Of a DNA stretch of 64,000 nt, positions 8,333 through 17,263 are shown piece by piece (positions within the stretch are counted from its first letter, which is position 1; every line of letters starts with the position of its first letter). The notes beneath the pieces are model-generated. The model searched no databases, was not told the DNA's origin, and worked only from the letters and a program-made list of their open reading frames with translations. This DNA comes from JAFMPW01 sp041743085 (GTDB lineage Bacteria > Bacteroidota > Bacteroidia > Flavobacteriales > Flavobacteriaceae). Where the stretch lies: NCBI GenBank assembly GCA_041743085.1, contig JBGTNL010000108.1, positions 133,959-197,958 of the forward strand, in the 5' to 3' direction. The position numbers and the translations under genes are program-made.

Positions 8333-9202
8333 ATGTTGAAATACTTTTTTGTCTTTTTATTTTTTCTGGCCCATTCTTGCCCGGAACAAGACCCTCCAAC
8401 AACGAAAATAGCCTATAAATTTTTTGTGGCTGGGCATGTTTATGGCTATCCTGGGGAATCTGAAGAAAATATAGGTGTGCACCCTCCCTTTAAAGCCAAA
8501 CTAGATTTGCTTAAAAATGATCAGAACCTGGCCTTTGGTGTTTTTACCGGAGACATTGTATATAATGGGTCACTGGCCAAAGAATGGGATGAACTGGATG
8601 CAGACATTGCTACAATAAACAAACCGGTATATTTTGCGCCCGGTAACCACGATATTGCAAATTCCAAAAAAAGAGCTCTATTTACCGAACGTTATGGGCC
8701 CTCCTACAGAAGTTTTATGAAAAACAAGGATCTTTTCCTTATCCTGGATCCCAATCTGGATAAATGGAACATTTCAGGGGCGCAGTTGGACTGGCTAAAA
8801 AAAGAGGTGGCAACTAAAGCTTCTAAAGCGGAGAATGTTTTTATTTTCTTTCACCAGATTTTATGGTGGGCCAAAGACAATGAGTACAAAAACTACCCGC
8901 CCAATTCTCCTTCCGGGAGGGCGGAGGAAATCAATTTTTTTTCAGAGATATATCCCCTTTTTGAAACTTTGGAAAATAACGTTTATATGTTTGCAGGGGA
9001 TACTGGGGTCTATGAAAGGGGCATTATGTATGATAAAAAAGATAACATAACGCTGATAGCCTCCGGAATGGGAGGAAGAAAGCAGGATAATTTTATTATT
9101 GTCAAAGTAAATAAAGGCAAATTGGTGTCTTTTGAGCTTATTGCTCTTAACGGAGATGGTATTAATGCTCTGGGGAGACTAGAAGATTATGAGATACCAT
9201 AA
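8333..9202 (+). CDS. Calcineurin-like metallophosphoesterase, predicted lipoprotein
   Basis: A 289-residue member of the dimetal phosphoesterase superfamily. A short signal peptide ends in LAHSC with lipobox Cys16. Core motifs follow: FTGDIVYNG (GDxV), APGNHD (GNHD), FFHQILWW (catalytic H region) and MFAGDTGVYERG where most relatives have GH-x-H. The first motif, normally D-x-H, reads AGHVYG at residues 33-38, so the first metal-binding Asp is a Gly. Activity on an unknown phosphoester is plausible but metal site 1 may differ. It begins 7 bp after the pyrophosphatase gene and closes the plus-strand cassette. Both are predicted exported, so they may act on the same pool of phosphorylated envelope material. 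Confidence 0.8.
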   Translation: MLKYFFVFLFFLAHSCPEQDPPTTKIAYKFFVAGHVYGYPGESEENIGVHPPFKAKLDLLKNDQNLAFGVFTGDIVYNGSLAKEWDELDADIATINKPVYFAPGNHDIANSKKRALFTERYGPSYRSFMKNKDLFLILDPNLDKWNISGAQLDWLKKEVATKASKAENVFIFFHQILWWAKDNEYKNYPPNSPSGRAEEINFFSEIYPLFETLENNVYMFAGDTGVYERGIMYDKKDNITLIASGMGGRKQDNFIIVKVNKGKLVSFELIALNGDGINALGRLEDYEIP

Positions 9203-9251
9203 AAGCTAGCTTCTAAGGCTGAGTTAGTTTGGGAGTCTCCTGTTGAAAGAA

Positions 9252-9428
9252 ATGAACCATAAAGAATACAAGAACTGGAACTTTGCGGACGGACAGGCAA
9301 TTATCACCGCCCTTGAAATACCCTTAATGTTAAACCTTTTATACAGGCTTCTTGTCCCAAACCCCTTTTCTATTCAGGTAGACCAATTTTTAAGCAGAGA
9401 CGACCTTAAAAATTTCTGCATTAAATAA
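9252..9428 (+). CDS. Possible small ORF, function unknown
   Basis: A 58-codon frame in the 226-bp space between the phosphoesterase gene and the convergent CapK-like gene. It has a short hydrophobic centre (IPLMLNLLYRLLV) but no family I recognise. It ends one base before the stop codon of the neighbouring gene. It could be a remnant or chance. Confidence 0.2.
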   Translation: MNHKEYKNWNFADGQAIITALEIPLMLNLLYRLLVPNPFSIQVDQFLSRDDLKNFCIK

Positions 9429-10823
9429 TTATGATCTTATTTTTGAAATAACGGCCCTAAACTTACCGTTCCTGTTCCTTGGTATATCTTTCAAATATTT
9501 AAAAGTAACCGATACCTCGCCTACTTGACTCTGTAATCTTCTTTTAATTTCACTTTCAGCCTCTTTTGAAAATCCTTCTTCCACCACTAGATTTATCGTA
9601 AAATCTTCAATACTATTTTGAACTAGTTGGGATGCAACCAGTTTAGGTATGTTAATGAACAAGCCATGAAAACGTACCATTTCCCTACCGTCCTTGGTTA
9701 CAATGACATCTTCCATTCTACCTTCTATTTCTTCAATCTTTAACATTGATTTTCCCGATACTGTTTTTTGATCTTTGGTAAGCTTAACCCTATCCCCGAT
9801 ACGATAGCGAATCAGAGGTTGGTCAAAGTTTATAAGTCCCGTAGAGATAACTTCCCCTGTCTCTCCTGGGGGAACTTCCTCGCCATCTTCATCAACCACC
9901 TCTATAATTCCGGTATCCGGACTAAAAAGTAATTCCCCATAGCTATTTTCCGAAATTAATCCACAAGCTTCAACCCCGCTATAGGCGTCAAAGACTTTAC
10001 ACTCATATACCCTCTCCATTGTATCTCTCATTTCAGGTGTCAATTTTTCACTTGAAGTTAATACCGCTTTTAGTTTTGGTGCTTGCAGCCCTTTCTTTTC
10101 TATAAATTCTGCTAATAAATAATTGCTCATCGCATACCCCACCATATATTCAACCTTATTCTTAATCATGCCCTCCAAATAATTGGAAACGGTATCCGGA
10201 GACAAATGATAGGCGGAAAAATAGCTTTGTTTTTCCGCATAATTATATCTGAAGTAGGGCGGTTTTCCATGAGCTTCTGGTAAAATTCTTCTTCCTCCGA
10301 TCATCCCTCTTGCCATTTTATGGTTTACTCCTGCCCAATTCCGGACTCTGGCCTCATAAGCTGCACTCCATGTTTGATAGGCCTCATTACTAAAAAAAAT
10401 CTTTACTGGCGTACCTGTACTGCCGCTACTAGATAAAAAAGCTCCCTTTGGCCTTTTTGAGGATAATAAGGTTGTGCCCCCGAATTTTCTTAGTTCATCT
10501 TTTTCCAAATAGGGGAGTTCCTTTAAGTTCTCGATTTCAAAGTGATTAAAATCATCGCAGTCAAAACCATGCTTTGAATACAATTCCCTATAATAGGGTA
10601 TCGTATTATAAGCATGTAGCAGCAGTTTTCTTAATTTTATGGTTTGGTATTCCTTCCATTGCTTGTACGTATAGTTTTCCCTAGCTTTAAATTTCTTTAC
10701 TTGTTTGGAAAAAACACCTCCGAGCCTTCTCCTTTTCCAATATAGACCATATGCCGAAATAAACGCATTTTGTATAAAAACAGGACTTTTTTGGTAAATA
10801 GTCTTAATATTGTCAACAATCAT
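9429..10823 (-). CDS. CapK / phenylacetate-CoA ligase-like adenylate-forming enzyme
   Basis: A 464-residue cytoplasmic protein of the ANL superfamily. The ATP-binding P-loop SSSGSTGTPVKIFFS lies near residue 130, YSGVEACG near 285, and RYRIGDRV near 340 followed by EGRMEDV, in the order seen in phenylacetate-CoA ligases. Relatives named CapK occur in capsule and O-antigen loci, where they may activate an acid for attachment to sugar or act as a modifying ligase; the substrate is not known. It lies 150 bp after the GT4 gene and has the same orientation, and is followed by the convergent phosphate cassette, so it probably ends the main polysaccharide operon. Confidence 0.82.
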   Translation of the reverse strand: MIVDNIKTIYQKSPVFIQNAFISAYGLYWKRRRLGGVFSKQVKKFKARENYTYKQWKEYQTIKLRKLLLHAYNTIPYYRELYSKHGFDCDDFNHFEIENLKELPYLEKDELRKFGGTTLLSSKRPKGAFLSSSGSTGTPVKIFFSNEAYQTWSAAYEARVRNWAGVNHKMARGMIGGRRILPEAHGKPPYFRYNYAEKQSYFSAYHLSPDTVSNYLEGMIKNKVEYMVGYAMSNYLLAEFIEKKGLQAPKLKAVLTSSEKLTPEMRDTMERVYECKVFDAYSGVEACGLISENSYGELLFSPDTGIIEVVDEDGEEVPPGETGEVISTGLINFDQPLIRYRIGDRVKLTKDQKTVSGKSMLKIEEIEGRMEDVIVTKDGREMVRFHGLFINIPKLVASQLVQNSIEDFTINLVVEEGFSKEAESEIKRRLQSQVGEVSVTFKYLKDIPRNRNGKFRAVISKIRS

Positions 10824-10973
10824 ATTTGAGAGTTTAATCGGCTTTTAAAGATGGATTGTAAAATCAAAATACTACAATTTTCAAGTACTCTCCTTGATGA
10901 GGTCTATTGACTAAAAATCTTAACTAAGCAAGTGCGTCAATACAACTCGAAAATTAAAATGAACTCAAAAACC

Positions 10974-12086
10974 TCAATTTAAAATTGATGCATACATAGC
11001 CAACAACTTTTTTTCTTCTGCGTTCCAATTGTATACTTCTTCAACAGCTTTTCTAGCATTTTTGCCCATTTCTCTTGCTTCTTCCGGATTATTTTTGATT
11101 CTTTTAATTGCCCTTGCAATTTCTTCCGGCTTTTCGGGATCAACACAAATTCCGCAATTAAAACGATCTAAAATTTCTTTCCAATGCTCAAAATTCGAGA
11201 TAATTACAGGCAAAGAGGCTGACATATACTCGAACAGTTTATTGGGTTGAGAATTGATGTGGTTGGGGAGTGCTTTGAACAATACAAGACCCGCCATGGA
11301 TATCCCTAATACCTCGCTAACTTCTTCTCTACTTGAGAAGCCGTAATCTATTACATTCGACCATCCTTTTAACTTCATTGTTTCTTCCCTAAGTTCCTGA
11401 TTTTCAAATTTACCGCAAATATTCAATTTGGTATCGCCATATTCTAACGCTTTGACCATTTCTAGTATGCCCCGAACCCTAAGAATACCTCCTACGTAAC
11501 ACACTTGATTCTTCTTGAAGACGTTAATTCTTTTTGAGGCAAGCTCATCTGGTATCGGAAAGTTGTTAACAACTTCTGTCCGCGTGTTTATTTTTGTAAA
11601 TCTTTTCCCAATAAATGGAGTGGCGGTAACAATTCCAGTGAATCTTTTAGCCGCAAAGTTCTCAAAAACATCCAAGAAAAATTCCATTGTTTCCCTTTTT
11701 ATCCAAAGCTTATTTTTTTGAACAAAAAGCTGACGTGGTAAGTCTTCATGAATGTCATAAATGACATTTTTCCCTTTTAAACGTAAAATCAATCCGGCAA
11801 CTATAAGTTCCGGGTCGTGAAAATGATATAGGTCAGCATTTAATCCTAGCGCTTTTCGGACTATTTTAAAGGGGGTTATGAATACCCTAATGAGTTTGTT
11901 TTTTGGCTTTTCAATGCCATAAATTGATATGCCATTTTTATTTTCATCTTCCTGACCATCGGCAACGATTAAATTCACATTATAGCCATTCTGCATTAAG
12001 GAAATACATTCTTTCAAAAAAATTCGAATATCATTTCGAGGATGAACCGTGGTGAGGTGACAAATGTTCTTTTTGAGGTTACCCAT
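10974..12086 (-). CDS. Glycosyltransferase family 4
   Basis: A 370-residue GT-B glycosyltransferase. It begins ICHLTTVHPRNDIRIFLKEC with the N-terminal Rossmann start common in this group, has DLYHFHDPELI near 85 and YDIHEDLPRQ near 110, and the C-terminal nucleotide-sugar site QPNKLFEYMSASLPVI near 280. It is likely cytoplasmic and adds one sugar of the repeat unit. It starts 21 bp after the stop of the polymerase-like gene. Donor and linkage cannot be read from the sequence. Confidence 0.85.
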   Translation of the reverse strand: MGNLKKNICHLTTVHPRNDIRIFLKECISLMQNGYNVNLIVADGQEDENKNGISIYGIEKPKNKLIRVFITPFKIVRKALGLNADLYHFHDPELIVAGLILRLKGKNVIYDIHEDLPRQLFVQKNKLWIKRETMEFFLDVFENFAAKRFTGIVTATPFIGKRFTKINTRTEVVNNFPIPDELASKRINVFKKNQVCYVGGILRVRGILEMVKALEYGDTKLNICGKFENQELREETMKLKGWSNVIDYGFSSREEVSEVLGISMAGLVLFKALPNHINSQPNKLFEYMSASLPVIISNFEHWKEILDRFNCGICVDPEKPEEIARAIKRIKNNPEEAREMGKNARKAVEEVYNWNAEEKKLLAMYASILN

Positions 12087-12107
12087 AATACTTTGAAGTT
12101 TGATTTT

Positions 12108-13382
12108 TTAGTTTAGCGAATATTTGGTATTTCTTAAGATGTACATGCAAACCAAAAAAAGAACTAATAGACCATGTGTTAAAATTGATCCTACTAATGA
12201 TGCGTTTGTAAACGTAAACATCAGTAAAAGAAATAGCCCGAAAAATTTAGGACTAATATTAAAACTGTTCATAAAACTTAAAAAAACAGATACTATCGAA
12301 ATATTTATCAATACTCCTATAATTCCCGCATTTTTAAAACCATTTGCTATTATACCCGAATTGGCATACATTTTTGGGCTGTTCAAATACTCCCGACCTA
12401 TTATGTTGGAGGGCAAAATATCATAAGGATATTCTATTAATGAGGCCATAAAAGAATCTGACCAATATATAGGATTATCGTCGAAAAAATCAAAAAAACA
12501 ATAATCCAACAGCGCATTCAACATAAAAATTCTATGTAGCGTTATTGTCCAGAAATAATCCCATTCAAACAAAAATTGGAACAACAAGCCCATAGCACCA
12601 ATTATGCAAAGAAATTTCACTAAGAGATAGGTTTTCTTAAGATAGTCATACTTATAAAAAACAAGTACGGCGATAGTGCCCAGAAAAACGGTTTTATGGG
12701 CTCCGCATAGGTAGAAAAATAGCAAAAACACAAAACTTACCACCAGCCCTATTCGGCTCTTAAAATATATAAAAAAGACCATTATGACCGGGAGAATAAT
12801 CTTGGAGTACCATGAATAGGTATAGGCGGTATAGCTGTTGTGAATATTTACTTCTACCAAAGCCCTTGTCTTGTATACATTGATAAGTAATAGGTTCTTT
12901 AAATCAATATAAGGGCTATACAAATAGACAAATGGGATTATACCTATGGTTGTTATCATCAGCAATACTTTCGCTGCCTGACCTTTGTTCAAAATTGGGG
13001 TGTTAATTTTCAAATTTATCGATAAGAAAAAACAAATAGAATAAAACAAAAGGTTGTTTAGGAAAAAAATCTCTCCGGGAATAATTTGATTCGAAGCATA
13101 TAGAAGCCCCCCGGGAATTACAAAAAAGATCAATATCAATATCAATATGGAGTATGCAAAATCGCTAATCTTACAGAAATTAATTATAAATAAATTACAC
13201 AATATCACCAAGGTGACTATTGTGAACCGGCCGCCTAAAAATTCGAATGTGCTCTCCGTATTATAGGCGACAGGTAAGAAGGAGTTGGAGTGTATTATAA
13301 AAACAAAATTTAAAATAGACAACAAAGCATAGTAACACAGTAGTATGACAAATATCCTGTATTTGTATGATTTTAAGGTCAT
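12108..13382 (-). CDS. Wzy-like polysaccharide polymerase, multi-spanning membrane protein
   Basis: A 424-residue protein made of about ten to eleven hydrophobic segments, with a large loop near residues 280-350 (SDSFMASLIEYPYDILPSN). There are no soluble domains. Topology, size and position between a glycosyltransferase and an O-antigen ligase-like gene fit the O-antigen polymerase role (Wzy), which joins repeat units on the periplasmic side. Wzy proteins have little sequence conservation, so this is by topology and context. It lies 7 bp after the ligase-like gene. It is AT-rich compared with the rml genes, as is common for strain-specific polymerase genes. Confidence 0.65.
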   Translation of the reverse strand: MTLKSYKYRIFVILLCYYALLSILNFVFIIHSNSFLPVAYNTESTFEFLGGRFTIVTLVILCNLFIINFCKISDFAYSILILILIFFVIPGGLLYASNQIIPGEIFFLNNLLFYSICFFLSINLKINTPILNKGQAAKVLLMITTIGIIPFVYLYSPYIDLKNLLLINVYKTRALVEVNIHNSYTAYTYSWYSKIILPVIMVFFIYFKSRIGLVVSFVFLLFFYLCGAHKTVFLGTIAVLVFYKYDYLKKTYLLVKFLCIIGAMGLLFQFLFEWDYFWTITLHRIFMLNALLDYCFFDFFDDNPIYWSDSFMASLIEYPYDILPSNIIGREYLNSPKMYANSGIIANGFKNAGIIGVLINISIVSVFLSFMNSFNISPKFFGLFLLLMFTFTNASLVGSILTHGLLVLFLVCMYILRNTKYSLN

Positions 13383-13389
13383 ATTAAGG

Positions 13390-14646
13390 TCATATTTGGT
13401 CTATTTCTTTATTCGTTCGGAACATTAGGCTTATAAAAAAGGCAAAAAAGGAAATACCTATATATCTGCTCAAAATGCTCTCGAACATAAAACTTGTGAC
13501 AATCAATAAAAAGAAGCACAGCACAAAAGGCCTTTCACGCTCCTCAATATAAATTGTTCTCTTTAGCAAAGAATAAAGAATAAAAAGTAACGTCACCAAT
13601 CCTAAAATCCCACATTCCAATAAAATCTGCAAGTATTGATTATGAGCGTTCAGATTTTCCCTACTTCCTTTTTCAAATCCCATTTCTTTATATCTTTTGT
13701 TCAGCTCCTTTTGAGAATTTCCTATTCCCACGCCGAAAATACCATTTTTAGCAATAGCTTTAATGGCTACCTCCCATGTCATTAATCTTGGTTGCTTGGG
13801 ATATTCTGGAGAATTCTCACCTTGAAAAGTTTTATAAACCCCCCTTATAGTGCTATTAATTCTGGGATGGTACAGAGCGCTCAAAAGTATCAGGCCTATA
13901 AATCCAAAAACGATAACTGTTTTTTTTCTTTTGGATTTCATTCTATATATTATGGCCAAGAACAATACGGTGACCAGGTTTAATATCCCCGCTAAACTTG
14001 TGGTTTGTAGAATTGCGATCACAAAAATAAAAACGACAATCTTTTTACCTTTAAACCCTTCAAGTCGAAAAAATAAAGCGGAAATTGCCAGGGCAAGATA
14101 AAGGGCAAAATATGATATTTGCATTAAGGAGGAAAAGTGTACACCGAAAAAATAATTGCCCTCATAGACCATGGATTCAAAAAAGCCCCTTTTATCATTG
14201 ATTGTCGGGTGAAAATGAAAATTAGACCCATCAATAACTATCGAATTTTTAATCGCAAACAGTAAGCAGAATAAGTACGCTGTTAAGCAACCATACACAA
14301 AAAAAGTCAGAATCTTCTTATGATCAATTTTGTGTGATGTAGAAAACAAAAGAGGAAAAACCAATAGTGAAGCCTTATTTTCAAACCACTTAAATTGGAT
14401 TTCACCCGACATGCTTATCGATACTACGACATAGATTAGATATAGAATTGGCAGTAAAAGCAATTCTCTATGTAATTTGAAAGCTACTTTGCCAAGAATG
14501 GCATCAAGAATCAAAATTAAAACGCTTAAACAAATAAGAAAGGTTGAGAGTTTTTCATTGATGGGCAATAAAAAAGCAAAAATGGCAAGGAAATTATCGT
14601 ATTTGATAAAGTTCGATAAATTTAATTTAGTGATTCTGTTTTTCAA
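13390..14646 (-). CDS. O-antigen ligase / Wzy_C domain family membrane protein
   Basis: A 418-residue protein with about eleven membrane segments. A periplasmic loop ends in ENLNAHNQYLQILLECG near residue 330, the Wzy_C/WaaL motif in which a conserved His contacts the lipid-linked glycan. Such proteins either ligate the finished polysaccharide to an acceptor or polymerise it. With a second polymerase-like membrane protein next to it, one of the two is probably the ligase and the other Wzy; which is which cannot be decided from sequence alone. It belongs to the minus-strand operon, 83 bp after wbpG. Confidence 0.82.
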   Translation of the reverse strand: MKNRITKLNLSNFIKYDNFLAIFAFLLPINEKLSTFLICLSVLILILDAILGKVAFKLHRELLLLPILYLIYVVVSISMSGEIQFKWFENKASLLVFPLLFSTSHKIDHKKILTFFVYGCLTAYLFCLLFAIKNSIVIDGSNFHFHPTINDKRGFFESMVYEGNYFFGVHFSSLMQISYFALYLALAISALFFRLEGFKGKKIVVFIFVIAILQTTSLAGILNLVTVLFLAIIYRMKSKRKKTVIVFGFIGLILLSALYHPRINSTIRGVYKTFQGENSPEYPKQPRLMTWEVAIKAIAKNGIFGVGIGNSQKELNKRYKEMGFEKGSRENLNAHNQYLQILLECGILGLVTLLFILYSLLKRTIYIEERERPFVLCFFLLIVTSFMFESILSRYIGISFFAFFISLMFRTNKEIDQI

Positions 14647-14729
14647 TCTGTACTATTTTGAGCGCATTTTTTTAACTTTGGACATCTAGGCTAATTCGGA
14701 ACAAACTAATTTCTTGGGAAAGGATATTA

Positions 14730-15842
14730 TCAAAAGAACTTATTCCTAATCCGAAACCCAAGCTTAAAAAGCTTTTCATTGTTATCATAGTCTTTATACG
14801 ACTTATTGGGCATCGCTATTATTTTTTCAAAATCCCCTAGAGATACGCCTAGCTTTTTGGCCACATACTCCATATCCTCAATATGTGAGCCATTGGGGTA
14901 TATTTCTATTTCCATTTCCTTCAGCGCTTCCTCCCTTGTCGTCTGTTTGGAGACAATTAGACTAGACAAATGTGCCCTTCTTTTATCATAACCAAATTTT
15001 TTCGGCAAGTAATAAGCCTGAAAAAATTTGGTAAAGCGAGATTCGTGATGCTTACCTCCATAGTACTGCCAATCCAATTCCTTTTCCATTACCTTAATCG
15101 CCCTTTCCTTGTTATAAGGAATCAGGTTTAATGGCTTAACAATTTCCATTTGTCTGATATACGAAAAATAGATATATCTCTTAAAGAAAGTTACGTAAGG
15201 ATATTTTTTTAATTTTCGGGTTCCAAACTTTTTATGGATAGCTTTTAAGCTTTTAAAATCCAATGCGTTATATCCCCATGCTCTAGGCAGAATACATTCG
15301 GTAGCATAGTTGCCCCCATTAAAAACATATTTGATATTGTTCTTAACCGCATAGTTGTACAAGGCTGAGAAAATGGCATGGTCCTGCGGTACATCCTGGT
15401 TGGCTACACTGGCCTTGAAGTAGGCGAGCTGTAGATCCTTCATTCCCCGCCAGTCTACTACATGGGTATGTAGATCCAGGTTTAATTTCTTTACTATGTT
15501 CTCCACATTTTTAACGGCCAGTTCCGAATTCCAACCGCAATCCACATGTACGACCAAAGGTCGTAGCCCAAGTTGAACCACCTTATAGGCGAGATAAGAA
15601 CTATCTACCCCGCCACTCAGTCCAATAATACAATCGTATTCATTATTCCTTTGAGATGTTTTGATCTTTTCTGCAATGGTAAGTAACTTTTTATTCCCTT
15701 CCTCATTGGGGAACCACATGGTTTTGGCTCGTTGTAAGGCATCGGTGCAATGGTTACAAATCCCCTCGGCATCAAATGTTATATCAGGATCCGTTGTATC
15801 CATAATACAGCGTTTACAAATCTGATATTCTTTAACTTTCAT
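14730..15842 (-). CDS. wbpG: N-acetyl sugar amidotransferase (WbpG/PseA type)
   Basis: A 370-residue ATP-dependent enzyme that turns an acetamido group of a nucleotide sugar into an acetamidino group, using ammonia supplied by a HisH/HisF pair. The PP-loop SGGVDSSYLAYK near residue 75 binds ATP. Paired cysteines at the N-terminus (ICKRCIMDTTDPD and GICNHC) resemble the zinc site of the family. NGGNYATECILPRAWGY near 185 is the WbpG core. In Pseudomonas aeruginosa O-antigen loci WbpG works with HisH2 and HisF2 on UDP-ManNAc(3NAc)A. The two partner genes lie directly upstream in this operon, 46 bp away, which makes the assignment strong. Confidence 0.9.
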   Translation of the reverse strand: MKVKEYQICKRCIMDTTDPDITFDAEGICNHCTDALQRAKTMWFPNEEGNKKLLTIAEKIKTSQRNNEYDCIIGLSGGVDSSYLAYKVVQLGLRPLVVHVDCGWNSELAVKNVENIVKKLNLDLHTHVVDWRGMKDLQLAYFKASVANQDVPQDHAIFSALYNYAVKNNIKYVFNGGNYATECILPRAWGYNALDFKSLKAIHKKFGTRKLKKYPYVTFFKRYIYFSYIRQMEIVKPLNLIPYNKERAIKVMEKELDWQYYGGKHHESRFTKFFQAYYLPKKFGYDKRRAHLSSLIVSKQTTREEALKEMEIEIYPNGSHIEDMEYVAKKLGVSLGDFEKIIAMPNKSYKDYDNNEKLFKLGFRIRNKFF

Positions 15843-15888
15843 TATGTAATTGATGGTTATATTAAAGCTATTATTGATTGAATATTAA

Positions 15889-16653
15889 CTATTGTTTAAT
15901 AATTTCTTTTAATTCTTCAGCATTAGGGTATGAAATAAGAACACCTCTTTTTTTCCCTTGAAAAACAAAAAAGCTTCCCGCGGCAACGGCAGAGGCTTGG
16001 CCTTCTTTAAAGGCTTTCTTAAAATGATTCAATTCTCCCGCTCCTCCGCACACAACTACCGGAATGGACACTGAATCGGTGACTTTTCTTAGGGTCTCTA
16101 GATCGAAACCACCCATAGCTCCGTCCCTTTCAATTGAATTCAAAAATAGTTCTCCCGCTCCCAATTTTTCCATTTCCATAGCATAGGAAACCGGATCTTT
16201 TCCTGTACTTTTAGTTCCTCCTTTCACAAATACGAATTGTTTTCCAAATAGATTTTTTTTGTAGTCAATTGAAACCACAATGGTTGAACTTCCGAAAACT
16301 TTTGCGGCCTCTTGTATGAAGCCCGGGTTGGTAAAGGCGGAGGTGTTTATACATACCTTCTCTGCTCCCGATGCAATTATCCTGCGTATTTGTTCTATAG
16401 TTGTAATGCCTCCTCCGTAACAGAAGGGCATAAAACATTCTGTAGCGATATCCTGGATAAATGAATAAGGAGGTTCCTTTTTTTCCTTTGTAGCATCAAT
16501 GTCCAGGAACACAAGCTCATCTACTTCTTTTTCATTAAAGATCTTGACTGCATTTATAGGGTCGCCTATATATGTTGATTTTTTAAATCTTACTGTTTTT
16601 ACCAATCCATTATCTCTGAGCAACAAGCAAGGAATTATTCTTTTAAGGGCCAT
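15889..16653 (-). CDS. hisF: HisF-like subunit of the acetamidino-sugar amidotransferase
   Basis: A (beta-alpha)8 barrel of 254 residues related to the cyclase subunit of imidazole glycerol phosphate synthase. It starts MALKRIIPCLLLRDNG; true HisF enzymes have PCLDVKDG, so the catalytic Asp of the cyclase is a Leu here. GDPINAV, ELVFLDIDA, FCYGGGI and VVCGGAG phosphate-loop motifs remain. Loss of the Asp fits a protein that only channels ammonia from HisH to WbpG and does not take part in histidine synthesis. I chose the ATG at 16653, one base after the hisH stop; an upstream ATG at 16671 would overlap hisH. No other his genes are near. Confidence 0.9.
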   Translation of the reverse strand: MALKRIIPCLLLRDNGLVKTVRFKKSTYIGDPINAVKIFNEKEVDELVFLDIDATKEKKEPPYSFIQDIATECFMPFCYGGGITTIEQIRRIIASGAEKVCINTSAFTNPGFIQEAAKVFGSSTIVVSIDYKKNLFGKQFVFVKGGTKSTGKDPVSYAMEMEKLGAGELFLNSIERDGAMGGFDLETLRKVTDSVSIPVVVCGGAGELNHFKKAFKEGQASAVAAGSFFVFQGKKRGVLISYPNAEELKEIIKQ

Positions 16654-16654
16654 A

Positions 16655-17263
16655 TTAGTAGTGTAGGACAAAGTTTTCCAATAACTTCATGCCAAATTTA
16701 TGGCTTTTTTCAGGGTGAAATTGAACTCCTAAAACATTATCATTTTCAAAGGCAGAATCAAATTCATGATTATAAATTGTTTTGGTGAGGCTAGAATCGT
16801 CCTTAACGTCTATATAAAAAGAATGAACAAAGTAAAATTTTGGATCCTCATACATATCTGTAAAGAGCTTACTCTCTTTATTAAGATAGGTATAGTTCCA
16901 ACCAATATGAGGAATTTTGAAGGTAATATCCTTAAAATCAAACTTTTTCACATCGGCCTTTATCCATCCAAGTCCCTTCAAATTTCCTTCTTCACTTCCA
17001 TCACATATTAATTGTGCCCCTAAACATATTCCCAAAATAGGAACTTTCTCAACCAGGGCTTTTTCATTAAGTATTTCCCAAAGACCATTTTTCTTTAAAC
17101 TTTCTATTCCGGAATCGAATGCGCCCACACCCGGTAGTATTATTTTTTCTGCCGACGTAATTTTATCAGGGTTTGAGGTTATATCCGATTTAGCCCCTAT
17201 TTTCTTTAGCATATTCTGGATAGAGCCTAAATTTCCGACCTTATAATCAACAATGGTTATCAC
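16655..17263 (-). CDS. hisH: HisH-like glutaminase subunit (class I amidotransferase)
   Basis: A 202-residue glutamine amidotransferase domain that releases ammonia from glutamine. The triad is seen: Cys in PILGICLGAQL near residue 80, and His plus Glu in GVQFHPEKSHKFG near 185. KVGNLGSIQNMLKKIG at the start and PGVGAFDSG near 48 are standard HisH features. The start overlaps the flippase gene by 17 bp. Position between wzx and the HisF-like gene, with WbpG next, indicates service to polysaccharide amidination and not to histidine synthesis. Confidence 0.9.
   Translation of the reverse strand: MITIVDYKVGNLGSIQNMLKKIGAKSDITSNPDKITSAEKIILPGVGAFDSGIESLKKNGLWEILNEKALVEKVPILGICLGAQLICDGSEEGNLKGLGWIKADVKKFDFKDITFKIPHIGWNYTYLNKESKLFTDMYEDPKFYFVHSFYIDVKDDSSLTKTIYNHEFDSAFENDNVLGVQFHPEKSHKFGMKLLENFVLHY

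Noticed and set aside
15889..17263. HisF and HisH as part of histidine synthesis
   Set aside because: The cyclase Asp is absent, no other his gene is near, and wbpG follows directly.
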